Shown: positions 36,914 to 49,545 of the stretch, piece after piece
Position numbering within the stretch: position 1 is the first letter of the stretch
How the letters are laid out: each line of letters begins with the position of its first letter
Assembly: GCA_947311845.1 (NCBI GenBank)
Contig: CAMZMU010000063.1
Coordinates: forward strand, 52,826,846 to 52,890,845
Origin: Poa pratensis
Lineage: Eukaryota > Streptophyta > Magnoliopsida > Poales > Poaceae
Reading direction: 5' to 3'
Length of the DNA stretch: 64,000 nucleotides
The notes under the pieces: model-generated
What the model was told of the DNA's origin: nothing
The model's input: the letters and a program-made list of their open reading frames with translations, nothing else
The model's database searches: none
Program-made: the position numbers and the translations under genes

Positions 36914-37843
36914 TAGGTTCAAAGAACAGAGGCAGGATTAACACTCAAGAAAATTATTGTGAATATCATTATCAGTTCTTTATAATTCTGGTCAGATAAG
37001 ATTATATGATCCCGAGAGAGATACTTCAATGATAGGATTGCAGCGCAGATAAAGAGGCGCATTATGTACTTAAGATAGGCTTTTCTTATTCTAGATAGAG
37101 AACCGCAGACAAAAACAAGTGCACAATCACGTAAGTGGCAAAACTTAGTTGCGCACACACATGCAAGTTCAAGAGTTGAAAGCATGCCCTGGTTGAAAGT
37201 GCAAAGTGCAGCCATCCAGCTAGACGAAAAGGTGGAAAGAGCAAAGTGCAGGCAGCCAGGTAGGCAAAAAGGCAAAAGTACATGTGTGCTAAAGTTAACT
37301 TTTTGTGAGACCACTCGGGAGTCATGAAACCGTGATCTATGCAAAAGTTCGGCCAATAGCTCTGAGAATCTGAGTAAGCAATATTTTTAGCTTGGAGAGA
37401 TTCGTGGTTGTCGTTACAGAATATAAGTTGGGGCAAAGATTGTCCACTCCTTATCGGACAGAAGAACGGCGATACTATTGAACCATCTTGGTTCCAATAC
37501 TGGTGGATCCGCAAATATAAAAAATAGAACGCAAAACACTACAAAAGTTGCTCCTCTTCCATAGAAAATGAAATCCACAACGTTGCTTGCTAATTTCTAT
37601 ACAGGGATACAACATCACTAGATCATGCATATCCTCGGTGATGGATAAAAAGTACAGGTACGATGATACAACATCAGGGTGGACCGGTGGATACACATCA
37701 CTAGATCATGCATTGAGTGGCGATTCTGTTCCACCAGCAGGCAGTCGATATGTTAGTGCTCCGATAGAAACAAGCACACCCTGATTGAGACATGCTTAGC
37801 TTGATCTGGATCGGTTAGGGTACCGGTGAAAAATGCTTGGTAA
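36914..37843 (+). repeat. Intergenic unit U4, second part (copy 2)
   Basis: Resumes U4 after Helitron H2 (TAGGTTCAAAGAACAGAGG) and continues to TAA (37841-37843), where the Harbinger relic begins. No coding. Confidence 0.75.
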
Positions 37844-39530
37844 GGGCATTTCTAGCCGATCCCCTAAAAGAGGCTAGAGAAGATTTTTGTTTCGGTTTAA
37901 TCCTTTAATCCGCAGCTAGCCGATCCATTAAGACGGTTAGAGGAGAAAAATTATAAGAGCCAGCCCCGAAAGGAGGCCCAAATATCTCAAATATACTCGA
38001 TTGGCATTTATCAGAAAAAAATCTCGCCTTCTGCGCCACGCCACTTCCCGCCTACGCCGCTCGATCTCGTCGCCGCCAGGCAACGGCACCGATTGCTCCG
38101 ATTCTAGCTGGAATGGAACCGGAGCCCTCTTCCTCGACCCCACTGCCCACTCACTCCGGAATTGACCCACGCAGCCCCGCCGGTGACAAGGAAGGGGTCG
38201 GGGTAAAAATGTGGTGAGACCGACTGGCACGCCGCCTAGCAAGGCCACGAAGGACAGTGGCAAGGTCGCAGCAGCGACGGGGACGCCAGGCCGCCGTCCC
38301 CTGCCGACACCAAGCGGGCGAGGAATCCTTCGGAGGCCATGAAGAAGAAAAGGAAGGCAGCGACATCGACGACTCCTCTTGCTCGTACCCTGGCTTCGAT
38401 GAGCCCCACGCCTCACCGTACGGCGCGTTCGGCTGCCTAAGGTGCCGCCGATCTCAATTGCCCACCAACTGCTCGATGAAATGCCTAAGAGGTACGAATT
38501 TTTGGTCTTCTCTCTTCGGATGATGGAATGCGGTGTTGACTTGTTGTTTTATTTTAGTGTAGTCCAGGTACGATGGAGGTGGCCGATTTCATGACTCAAT
38601 TGGATCAATCCTACTCCCTTTGCCTTGATGATCTCAACTATGATATGATATATTCGATGAAGGTGGCCGAGGAGGAGGCTGATGATCTCGTTGGCACCTA
38701 TGATTCACAAGGAAGCATGAAGAGATGCCGACCCAAAATTATTCCGCCCAAGAAGATATTGCTTTGTGCCATGTTTGACTGAATGTTTCACTTGATTCAT
38801 CGGTTGGTACAAATCAAACAAATGATATGCGTTGGGGTAGGATCGAAGAGTACTACACAAGCACCATGGACATCGTGGGGGCACTATCCAAAAGCAATGT
38901 AACCGGTGGAGCAGTTGTGTTGATCAAGTGAACCTTGCACCACCGAGTGGGGTGCCTCTCACGGAGTATGGGCCTATCATTGAAGAGCTCTACAAGTAAC
39001 AGAACAAAAAGGGTGAAGACAAAGGCTTTGCATTGCACCATTGGTACAATAAAATAGCGTTTGAGGAGATGTGGATCCGGATATTAGGATGGATCTATCA
39101 AAAATGTCCCCCTTCTCTCTATGTTGACCATAGGAAGAAAATAGGCGTCCATGACGGCCAACGGTAGTAGATATTGTAGTATGGAGACAAAATTTAATAA
39201 CTAACATGTGCAATGTGCATTGTCAAAAGTGACATTCACTTACAGCTTCAGAATTCCATATGTTGTAGAGAAGAAAGGTCGGGAGCATGGTATCAATCAA
39301 TGTCGCCGTGCGGTTAACTTGAGACATCGACGATCACCTTAAGTCTCATGCTTTTGAGCTTGAAGCTGCATGTCGAAAAAGATGTTAACATCCAAGATAA
39401 TGGATGCCCACGAGCTTGACTTCCGCACATAAAAGCCCACGAGCTCGACTTCCGCACATAAAAGTCCGGGTGAACTTGTCCTGCTGCTCGGATTATGTGT
39501 TGGATCATTCCAAGGCTTATTTTAATCATG
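37844..39530 (+). mobile_element. PIF/Harbinger-like relic (copy 2)
   Basis: Identical to 2794-4480: left end GGGCATTTCTAGCC after TAA, no right end found. If the right end exists it may lie beyond element A, past 63424. Confidence 0.5.
38573..39167 (+). pseudogene. Harbinger ORF1-like protein relic (copy 2)
   Basis: Same sequence and breaks as 3523-4117, including the RWGRIEEYY and GFALHHWYNK traces. The two copies agree base for base here, so the stops are real and not sequencing errors. Confidence 0.45.
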
Positions 39531-40944
39531 TATGGTGTAGAACTTTTTATCCATATCGTGATACAAGATGTACATTATTGAAAACTCAACAAACAATGTC
39601 AACAATGTGTATCTTTAAAATATATATTCCCCTTGTTTATTGGTAACAAAAATACTTACTCTAATGCGTCTTGGTCATTGATTTGCGTGATGTAAGTATA
39701 CATATGCTGGAAAACATGTCCAGCAATAAATGCTAGCCAATAGAAAGAATAGTGCAAAAATAGTTGAACCAATAAATAGTTTATACCTATGTGATCATAA
39801 TAGTTTCAATAATAGGTATACATCTGACAAACAAAAATAATGTTGGCTCAATCTTCGAGAAACTATACGATCACTTCAAATAGATGGATCAGATTTAATG
39901 ATTATGATTCAGAATAAACTGAACTGACTTATGCTCTCTAAATATGCATAACTTTGTCATCCCAAGAAATGAACACGTAGTGAGATTACAAATGTACGAC
40001 ATTACTAATTTTTGTGTTTAGAAAGCAATCAAAAAAATAGACACACCATTCAGTCACATATATAAAAAAAACTATACTATAACTAGCACCGAACGAACAC
40101 ATACCCTTTCATGTGTACAACTAAAATCGAAAGAAAAGTCTTAAATGTATTGCTTCATCAGATGGGCGAGCTGCCCAACCTCGTCCCCACGGGTGGCGTG
40201 GTAGTTGGCAATCGTCGAGCGGTGAGAATGGTGTGTCAGGTGGTTGAGTCGAGGTTCACGACAGCTGCTCATCGGGGTAGTGAGGTGACAGGGTAGGCGG
40301 GGTAGAATTTAGGCGTACTGACATGTGTGGCCGCACATTGAGGCATCCCTTTTGCCATGACCTCGGCAACTACCAGCAACAAGCAAGCACACATAACACA
40401 TCCCAGCAGCAAAGAAGCATGTCCACTAAACATAGAAGAGCAAGAAGCAGGCAAGCACAAAGCGGCGGCAGTGCACGAGGAACCGGTCTTCAGGCGTTAA
40501 CTTGCTGGTGACAGGCGGTGACGAGCGGCGACACATGCGAGTCTGGACGACGGAGAGGGAGGCGGATGTAAGTTTTTTTAACAGCAATGTACATGGTTTA
40601 GTAGAAAATATAAGGTAATGTGCTAGGTTTTAGGATTAAGTATCTCTCGTATCTTCATTATCTTTACTCCAACTTGCTATTTTTTCTCTAACTCCAACCC
40701 AATTACAGTGGTTCGTTCGTTTCATTGTTACGTACCATCATTAGTTTGTTTCGCCCACCTTCCGTCCCGCTATTCTTTGTTAATATAAAAAGCGGCACGT
40801 AGTCATCGCTGGGCGCAGTACTTCTTGAAAAACAAAAAAGATGCTTCTTGACCTCTCAATGATGCTGTATGTAAATAAATCGAGTATATTATCTAAATCG
40901 ACCTCAAGACAGCCATCTCCGGACCTACCACGAGCTCGGCTCGT
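39531..40944. other. Unassigned spacer before element A (copy 2)
   Basis: Equivalent of 4481-5888, with small indel differences (for example an extra AAT near 39810). It ends with target copy CTCGT (40940-40944). Nothing else recognised. Confidence 0.5.
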
Positions 40945-42688
40945 TGATGCATGTAAAATGCATACATGAACTTTGCATTATTTTTACTTATATTCCAGTC
41001 ATATTTGCATCATATAAGGGTTATATCACTGTTTTATAATGATTTTGGGAATATTTGATATGTTTCCTATTTTTATGGAATTAACCCTGCGCAGGCAGAA
41101 AACCCTATTTCTTTCCTTTAATGTTTCAGTGACCCAAACGACGTCCAAATCACCTGCAAATTTACGAGCGTCAATATTTGGAAGGAAGAAGACTTGGGGG
41201 CGAAGGAAGCGAACAAGCGGAGCCCCGAGGGCCAAAAGAGGTGGGCCCACGCGGCCCCTGTACCTGGCCACGTGGGACCCCCCAAATTGGGCCTCGACGC
41301 TCCGTTGCCGTCGATCTTTCCTCCACCAACTCCGTTTTGACCTAAAAACACCTATAAAAATTGTCCCCCGATGTTCCCTGGAAGGAGCGCCGCAGAAACA
41401 CAGAAACACCGAAACAGAGACCTGGAGTTGCAGATTGGAGGGGGAAAACTCCGGCGGGGCGCTGCCGGCGTGGTCTCCATCTTCTCCAACAACTTCTCCA
41501 CCGTCTCCATGATGAAGAGGGAGTAGTCCACCTCTGGACTATGCGTTTGTGGAAGTAACTTATGTATCTCTCTCTCTCGAGCTTCACTAATTAGTACCGT
41601 ATGAGCTGTTGAACATGATTACGGTCATCTATGTAATACCTTTGTGGTGGATCTTCTTATGAGTTAATATATGTTTGAGATTGCAATGGTTTTGTTTCAG
41701 TTATGAAAGTAGATGCATATTATGTACCCTGTTCTTATTTACTTGTTTTGATCAAGCATGTTTATGAGAGCGCGTGAGGAGGAACGTGTGCATTAGTTGG
41801 AGTAACGGGGGGTGGCTAGTGCAGTGAACGTGAGAGAAAGTTCTGCGATCCACTTGGGTGTTTTACCTTACTTTGTTGCCTCACTAGGGATAAAAAGAAA
41901 TATCATGCTACCGGAGATGTGGGTGTGACCATTGCCACTACTCCATGACTAGATCTAGCATGTTCTTATTTTAACTTCATGTCATGATACTTATTGCTAT
42001 ATTCTGAGTTATCTTAATTACTGAGGTGTTATGATTTAGTTCGCATCTTGGTGGAGTATAAGAGAGACTAATAATCAAAAGGTCTCTATGTTAGGACGTG
42101 ATGCCCATATAATTATAACTTGTCATTAATCTGTTGTGTTGCAATCTCATATGTCAACTCTAGTGTTCCATTGTCTACCACTTTATTAAAGAGATAGTGC
42201 ATTTGTGAAACCATGAACCCCGGTCCATTTTTAATCATAAGAAACACCTTTCCAACCACTTTTACCACTTACCATTTTCTGCCATTTAAAAATCCAAAAA
42301 TATAAAAACACTTTTACATCTTGCATTCATCATATTAAACCCAAAAATATCATTTATCATTGCTACCACCATCCTTGCATATTTATTTACCACCATTGCA
42401 TATTTATTTCTTGTTTGCATTGCATATTATCTTGATATCATTCTCACACCTTGTGCTTAACAACCACTAGGTGAGGTTGAGGACCAAAACATTTACTTTG
42501 TTTTGTAGGTAACCAAAAGAAGGATAGGAAAGATAAATCTTCACTACTGATTCCCCGAGAGTTCGATATTAAACCCTCGAGTCACCCTCGTGGGGAAAAC
42601 ACGTCTTCCACTTACTACACACTCTGCACTTGGAGTCTCAACCTAACCCATTTACTTTTCACGCAGGTAACTACGTGAAGGGCCATCA
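40945..42688 (+). repeat. Element A 5' LTR (copy 2)
   Basis: 1744 bp. It would drive transcription of A from the TATA-like site at 41353-41359. Confidence 0.92.
41353..41359 (+). promoter_or_regulatory. Putative TATA box of element A
   Basis: TATAAAA in the 5' LTR, just downstream of a GC-rich stretch. The same site occurs at 6294-6300 and in the 3' LTR at 53884-53890. Inferred from position and sequence only. Confidence 0.45.
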
Positions 42689-42699
42689 AGACTGTTTTC

Positions 42700-42717
42700 T
42701 GGCGCCGTTGCCGGGGA
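42700..42717 (+). other. Primer-binding site of element A (copy 2)
   Basis: TGGCGCCGTTGCCGGGGA, 11 bases after the LTR; tRNA-Asp type as in Athila elements. Identical sites occur in B and C. Confidence 0.87.
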
Positions 42718-44698
42718 ATCATTGCTGAAAGGTTTATCCAAGGATATCTCACCAAGTCAATTTCATCACCAACTTGTGCTAACACCTAAGCTTGGGGAGG
42801 TTGCACCTACGTGAGCATCATCTTATCCATCTTTACCTTCAACGCAATTTATCTTGTTTTGTCATTGTCTTGCATTTGTTATTTCGGTTTGCATATTTAT
42901 TTTCAGTTTTGCATAAAAAATTAAAAAACACATAAAAACATGCTAAAATGGGAGAAAGAACTAAGTTGTGTGATTACACAAACACTCCAAATGATCAATT
43001 TATTGCTAGGCCCATTGCCACACCTAAGATAAATGCTGAGAGTTATGAGGTAAGTCCTAGTTTGTTGAACTTGATAACTAGGGAACAATTTGGCGGTAGT
43101 GCTATGGAGAATGCCTCTATGCATCTTCATGATTTTGTTGAAATATGTGACATGCAGAAATTTAAAAATATGGAAAGTGATATTCTAAAACTGAAGTTAT
43201 TTCCTTTCTCACTTAGAGGAAAAGCTGAAGAGTGGATGCATTCATTACCTATTGATAGCATTAAAACTCGGGATGATTTAAAAGAAGCTTTCATTAAGAA
43301 ATACTATCCTCCTGTTAAAATTTTGCAAAATAGAAACAACATTCTTTCTTTTAGGCAAAATGAAAACGAACATGTTGCTATGGCTTGGGATAGGATTAAA
43401 CTTATGCTTAGAACTTGTCCAGCACACGGGGTCAATGAATGGACTATATTACACTCTTTTTACAATGGTCTAAATTACATGTCTAGAAATATTCTTGATT
43501 CTGCTGCTGGAGGTGCTTTATGGGAAAAACTATAGTAGAAGCTAAGAACATATTGGAAAGTATTTTGCAAAACTATAGTCAATGGCATATTGATAGAGCA
43601 CCTAATCCTTCTAAGAAAGTGAACTCCATAGAAGAAACAAATGATTTGTCATCTAAAATGGATACTATTCTTGCTTTCATTAATAAACAAAATATTGAAA
43701 ATGTGCCTTTGCAAGAACTAGTTGGTAATAATCCTGAAAATATTGATGTCAACTTCATTATGAACTATGGTAATAATGGGTATGGTAACAACAATTATAA
43801 CTCTTATAATAAACCCCCATATGTGCCAAACAAATATGCTACTAGTAGTAATGTTTCTAGTGATTTGGAAAACGCCATTAGATAATTTATATCTACTCAA
43901 AAGGAGCCTAATAAAGAATTTATATCTAAGTTTGAAAGGGTAGATCAGTTCACTAAGGAAGTTTCCTCATTAAAGAACACCATTATAGCTCAAAAACATG
44001 AGGAAACAATTAAATATTGTCAAGAGGTTATAAATAAATCTTGGGAACATATTCATGAGCAAGAGAGAATTGCTAAGGAAACTATTATGGTAATGAAAGA
44101 AAAGAAAGTTGAAGAAGTTAAAATGCTTAGTGAAGTAAAGGATCCATTGCTTGACTTAGAGAATTGTAGCTTGCATGAATTAATATCTATCTTACAAAAA
44201 TTTGCAAATGATCCTTCTATTAATGTTAACCAAGCTGGTTTTGGTACTTATATTGCTAATCATGTGTTAAAAGAAAAGATTGCTAGGTACAACCAAGAGG
44301 CTATGATACCACCTAAGCTTGGGGATGTATGGATTCCCAAAGTCCTAGTAACCATTGGAAAAGAGACACACCATGCTATACTTGATCTAGGATCTAGTGT
44401 CTCTGTTTTATCTAAAGAACTATATGAAGTAGTTGAATTGAAAAATCTTGAAAAATGCTCTATTGAACTTGCACTTACTGATGATTCCATTAAACATGCT
44501 TTAGGAAAAGTAAGTGATGTTTTGGTAGAGTTACATATGACATTTGTGCCTGTTGATTTTCTAATCATGGATATGGGGAATAAAATCTCTAGTCCAATTA
44601 TTCTTGGAAGAACTTTTCTTCGTACTACAGGTGCTATCATTGATTCAAAAGAAGGGAATGTGAAGTTTCAGTTTCCACACAAGAAATGCATGGAACAC

Positions 44699-46155
44699 TG
44701 ATAACCCCAAGAGCAAGGGATCACTGTAGCACCTCTCAATGTGGAAGTAAGGTATGGATCCGCAGGAGCAAGAAGGAAAAGTTATCTATTCCCTACAACT
44801 AAAGTGTCACAAGTTTTAGTTGATTATGCACTAAACAAGTTTAAGGAACAAGGTGGTTGATTTAATGGATGGAAGTTTGATGTAACAAGGCAAGAATGTG
44901 GAAGTGTCCCAATCCTCTTCAATGCAAGAGGACAAGACAAAGGTTTTCTAGGATGCTTGGAAATAAGGCCTAGGGATCATACTTTCACTAGTGGACACTC
45001 CCAACAATTGAATACATAGATATTTCCTCTTCACTTTGCTACTCTGAACTATTCTCCCGTTGGATAGAAATACCAATCTACTGCGTAGGGCTACAAGAGC
45101 ACACCTTAAAGTCTGAGTGAACAAACACCACAATATCATAGAACACCAAGACCATCGTGTAGGGCTACAAAAGCACACCTTAAAGTCTGTCTTCCACATC
45201 TAGGGAACCCCAAGGTCACTATGAGTGCCCCAAAATAGTACTAAACAAACACCACAATTTTATAGTGACATCCAACACAAAGAATAACTCATGGTAAGTA
45301 TTTCTGTAACCTTTAGCCTAAGAGTCACACACGGTGCGCACACTGTCAACTTCACACCATGGGACAAAGGTGACTCCGGAAATTACATTAATAAAACCAC
45401 TTGAGTAGCACAAACAATGAAGGAGAAACATCCATGAATTCAATTAGATTACAAAGCTCATGATCACATAAAGATCACATCATGGGAGAGAGAGATGAAC
45501 CACATAGCTACCGGTAGAGCCCTCAGCCCCGATGAAGAACTACTCCCTCCTCATCATGGGAGGCAGCAACGGCGATGAAGATGTTGATGATGAACACGCC
45601 GGAGGGGGGTGGAGCCCTCCGGAGGCGATTCCGGCGGCGTTTCCCCCCTCCGATCTTCTCCGGCGGCAGCCTTCTGACTCTCTGTTTCGTGGTTCTGTGT
45701 TTCTCCGCCGCCTCCTTTCGCGAAACGCCAGGGGACCTTTTTTATAGGCGTTTTTAGGTCAAGACGGAGTCGGTGGACGAAAGATCGACGGCCACGGAGC
45801 TCCGAGGTGGAAACGAGCTGGGCCCACGCGGCCATGTACTTTAGGCCGCGTGGGACCCTCCCATTTCCAGCCTGTTGGGCTTCTGGTCTTCAATTTAAGC
45901 CCATTGCGTTCGTCTCGAAAATTCTGAACCGTGCTCTTTGACCTTGCCCTTTTTGGAGTCCCGAAGCTCCCGGAAAGTCTGAAACACTAAAAAAGACGTT
46001 TTTGGAAAAACAGGGTTAATTCCAAATAAATGGGAAAACTATGAAATATTCCCAAAATCATTATAAAACATTGATATAACCCTTATATGATGCAAATATG
46101 ATTGGAATATAAGCAATTAAAGTGCAAAGTTCATGTATGCATTTTACATGCATCA
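44699..46155 (-). repeat. Element B 3' LTR (copy 2)
   Basis: 1457 bp. On + it begins TGATAACCCCAAG and ends GCATCA. Differs from copy 1 at sites where copy 1 instead matches the 5' LTR. Confidence 0.92.
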
Positions 46156-48487
46156 TCATCCCCAAGCTTAATCCATGCTCGTCCTCGAGTATGAAGATGA
46201 TAAAACTAACATGGACTTTGCAATTTAATACTTAACAATGATATCAAAGATGATTACATTGCTACATATAGTCAAATGATTCATTCTTCAAAGGAGTAGC
46301 AATATGCAAATAGTTTATGAAGTGATATCAAGTATTCAAGACAAGGATGTTCATTGATAGTTCACAAAGTGTAACATGGTAGCAAGTAATATGGAACACA
46401 TGTATGCATAATGATAAGTAGAACATCCTACAATGGTCATAGAGTGTAGATGAAAATCTGAATATAAGGTGGACACTTTGGAAAGATGTATAAGTGAGTA
46501 GAGGTAAAGCATGCATAAGTTTCATCTAACCTCCAAACTCTTCTACTTAAGTTAATGATTGCAATAAGGTATTCATTGGTGTCAAGCTCTCATTGCCCCT
46601 ATCATAGCATCTTGAATGATTAAGGTTAAAGTGAAAGCAAATATGAGTATGTGCTTGATAAAGAATGGGTTGAATGTCTCATGCCCCTTGAATACAAGTA
46701 CTTACACCATGTGTTACTCAACTTGGGAAACAAAGCAAGTTCAATTAAATATCATTGTAAGCATAATAGTATCATCAAGAGCGTCAACTGGGGTACCTCT
46801 TGTCCCAAGATATGGAACAAGCCCATATCAAAATGACAAGACAAACAAACAAAATGAACAATCTCAACACCCTTTTTATTTACCATTTGGAATAGTTTTT
46901 TATTGCAAGGTGTATCACAGAAGGTTCACCATAGTATGTAAGTAAATTTCCACCATGAATGATGCATGGCTTAGATTAGCGGCCCAGGCGTCTCTCTAAC
47001 CATTTACACAAACTCATTTAAACTACTCTATTTCCACATTTATTTCAACATGATAAGCATCCATAGACAAAAGCACATGATATCAACTAAATGAGATGAA
47101 GAGCGTGTTGAAAGCTTGCCATGTGACAGCACATATGGGCTAACTTCCAACCCAAAACATTCATCAAGCCACAAACATCATAATCTTAATCACAATGGGT
47201 CAAGTTTTATTATGCAAATAAAAAACATTGTGCATCAAGTTCGTGAGAGCTATATAACCAATTTTTTCCATTGCAATCAATAACATAAACATTTTCATTC
47301 AGAGGTAAGATAACACAAACAACATGTTAAACATACTCGGAATAGCATAAAGCCAATAGGTAGATATGGTGGACTCACTGGAATAACTTTGGTTGAAGGT
47401 GTTGGAAACAAGTTTTTGCTTGTTGGAGTTTTTGGGCTAGCAAAAGGGAGAAAGTTGACCATCTAGATGCATGCATGAGTGTCCATAGAACTAACTAATC
47501 CATGTTAAACCAAGTAAAATAACAATCAGCACCAAAACATGAATAAGTGATAGCTCTACAAAAAGAATTTGCAAACTATTACTCATAAACAAGCTCATGA
47601 ATCATGCAACTATATGTATCATTAAAAATCAAGTCAAACATCCCTTTTCCCAATCTTATAAAAGCATCCAACATATTTCAACCCATATTTCCAGTAGCTC
47701 TCTCATATATAATTGATAGTGTGGTGGTCTCTCAAGACTCAAACAAAAACAAAAACGACGCTCCAAGTTTATGCGATAAAGTGTTTCGATCGAAAAACAG
47801 AAGTTGGACGTGTGCAAACCGAGAGTGTGTAGGTCCAGCGGGGTTGTCTTCACATCCCCAAGCTTATGGTCTTCACCATCCTTGGATAGCTCTTGGTGCA
47901 TCTCCTCCAATCCCTGTGAAAAAACTTCAAAACACCGTTTCTCCCATTTCTTTTCTGTGGGGTGCATTAATAGTGATAAACAAATAGGTTTCTTGCTGCA
48001 TATAATCCTTGAACAAAAATTCATATGAGATGTCCAGAAAGTGTATAATGTTGTATGCCTACTCATAAACTCAATTGGATCAAAAAGATTCAACTTAAAA
48101 GCTCAAAGCATGCATCAAACAAAATGGGACAGAATCTGTCCAGAAAAACAGCAGCAGCAAAACGTATTTTTCTACCCTACCAAACTTTCTCGAAAAATTC
48201 CGAAAAAATTCATGCATACAGAGGATGAAAAGTTGCAACTACAGTTCAAATATGAGCTCATTCGGAGTTACAGAATAAGAATTAAAATCATACCGTGCAC
48301 TGACTCGTGCAGGAATAAAATCTCCGAACTCAATAAGCAACTTTTCAAGACCAAAATGGGTAAAACTTGGCACTTTATTTAAAACTCCAGAAACTAAACT
48401 AGACACAAAGTCTCTTGTTACAGCAAGAGGACACAAAGAAAAATCACACACAAAAATAACCGGGTTGCCTCCCGCAAAGCGCTTTCT
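46156..48487 (-). mobile_element. Element B 3' non-coding internal region
   Basis: No convincing frame. Near-homologous, in opposite orientation, to 51075-53471 of element A (for example AAGAAAGCGCTTT-CGGGAGGCAACCCGG and ACAGATTCTGTCCCAT on minus). Polypurine-like motifs lie at 46159-46169 and 47855-47865 (rc). Confidence 0.75.
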
Positions 48488-49354
48488 TTATAGCCATATA
48501 GCTAGGCTTGATAGTTTTAATGATGCTCCATAGGAATAAGAATTGAAATAAAAGAGCATCAAGAAGAAATATGAAACACATTTAAGTCTAACCCACTTCC
48601 TATGCATTGGGATCTTGTAAGAAAATAAATCAATAAAGCACAAAGTGACTAGCATAGGAAGGCAAAGCAAGTGCAACTTCAAAAATTTCAACAAAAAGAG
48701 AGGAGACTTAATATTATTGTGGTATATGAAGTCATGTCTCCCTCTCTCATAAAAACTTTCAGTAGCATCATTGATAAAACCCACAATATAACCATCACAT
48801 AGAGCATTCTTATCATGATCCATAAGCATAAAAGTACTATTACTCTCCACACAAGTATAATCAATTTCATTAGTAATAGTGGGAGTAAAACTAGCACATC
48901 CATCATTGTAATCATCATAAATTGGAGGCATAGAATAATCATAGTGAATTTTATCCTCAATAGTAGATGGACTGAAAACATCATAATCATCATTGTAAAC
49001 ATCATATATAGGAGGCATATTATAATCAACATAAATTTTATCCTCAATAGTAGGTGGACTGAAAATATCACAATGATTATAATCATCATATATTGGAGGC
49101 ATAGTATCATCAAAGAAAATTTTCTCCTTAAAACTTGGGGGACTAAAAATATCACATTCATCAACAGCCACTTCCCCAAGCTTAAACTTTTCCAGAGCAA
49201 TAGCAATAATGGTGTTCAAAGAATTTATAGTGATAACATTGCTACCATCATGCAAATAATTTTCCATATGTTTTTTAATTTTCTCTTCAAACACATCATG
49301 TCCTAACTCAAGATAGATTTCATAAAGCTCTCTAATTTTTTTGTTGTTTTCCAT
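48488..49354 (-). CDS. Element B ORF, 288 residues with tandem repeats, function unknown
   Basis: Starts MENNKKIRELYEIYLELGHD about 160 bases after the primer site. This is the usual position of gag, but there is no gag similarity. An N-terminal helical, charged region (residues 1-60) contains EEKIKKHMENYLHDG. Then come about four imperfect repeats of ~30 residues (68-170) built on DIFSPPTIEDKI, DY-MPPIYDDYND: acidic, with Pro and Tyr. The C-terminal third has two hydrophobic stretches (around FLKLHLLCLPMLVTLCFIDL and VSYFFLMLFYFN) that look like membrane segments, then ends SLAIWL. Intact over its length, which is notable beside the broken frames of A and C. Family not recognised. It could be a retained accessory or envelope-like protein, or a chance survivor in a young element. 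Confidence 0.5.
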   Translation of the reverse strand: MENNKKIRELYEIYLELGHDVFEEKIKKHMENYLHDGSNVITINSLNTIIAIALEKFKLGEVAVDECDIFSPPSFKEKIFFDDTMPPIYDDYNHCDIFSPPTIEDKIYVDYNMPPIYDVYNDDYDVFSPSTIEDKIHYDYSMPPIYDDYNDGCASFTPTITNEIDYTCVESNSTFMLMDHDKNALCDGYIVGFINDATESFYERGRHDFIYHNNIKSPLFLLKFLKLHLLCLPMLVTLCFIDLFSYKIPMHRKWVRLKCVSYFFLMLFYFNSYSYGASLKLSSLAIWL

Positions 49355-49517
49355 TTTCTAATTTTTATGGGTTTTTGATATATATAAAAACTAATGAGAA
49401 ACTCACAACCAAACAAGTTTAAAGGAACCTCCCCAAGCTTAGATGATTGCAAGATATAAAAGGAACCTCCCCAAGCTTAATCTAGTGCACACAAGAATAG
49501 AAACTTAAGCGCTACGC

Positions 49518-49535
49518 TCCCCGGCAACGGCGCCA
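49518..49535 (-). other. Primer-binding site of element B
   Basis: Reverse complement is TGGCGCCGTTGCCGGGGA, 10 bases inside the 5' LTR. Two polypurine-like copies (49430-49440, 49468-49478) lie between it and the ORF. Confidence 0.87.
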
Positions 49536-49545
49536 GAAAAGTACT

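Larger units (their letters stand above)
35051..47919. repeat. Copy 2 of the near-identical direct duplication
   Basis: The counterpart of 1-12846. Nothing marks a breakpoint at 35051; it lies in the middle of Helitron H3, and the match starts there only because the window does. At 47919 it is likewise mid-element. Copy 2 reads through with intact element structures and target duplications, so it is the more trustworthy version. Confidence 0.95.
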
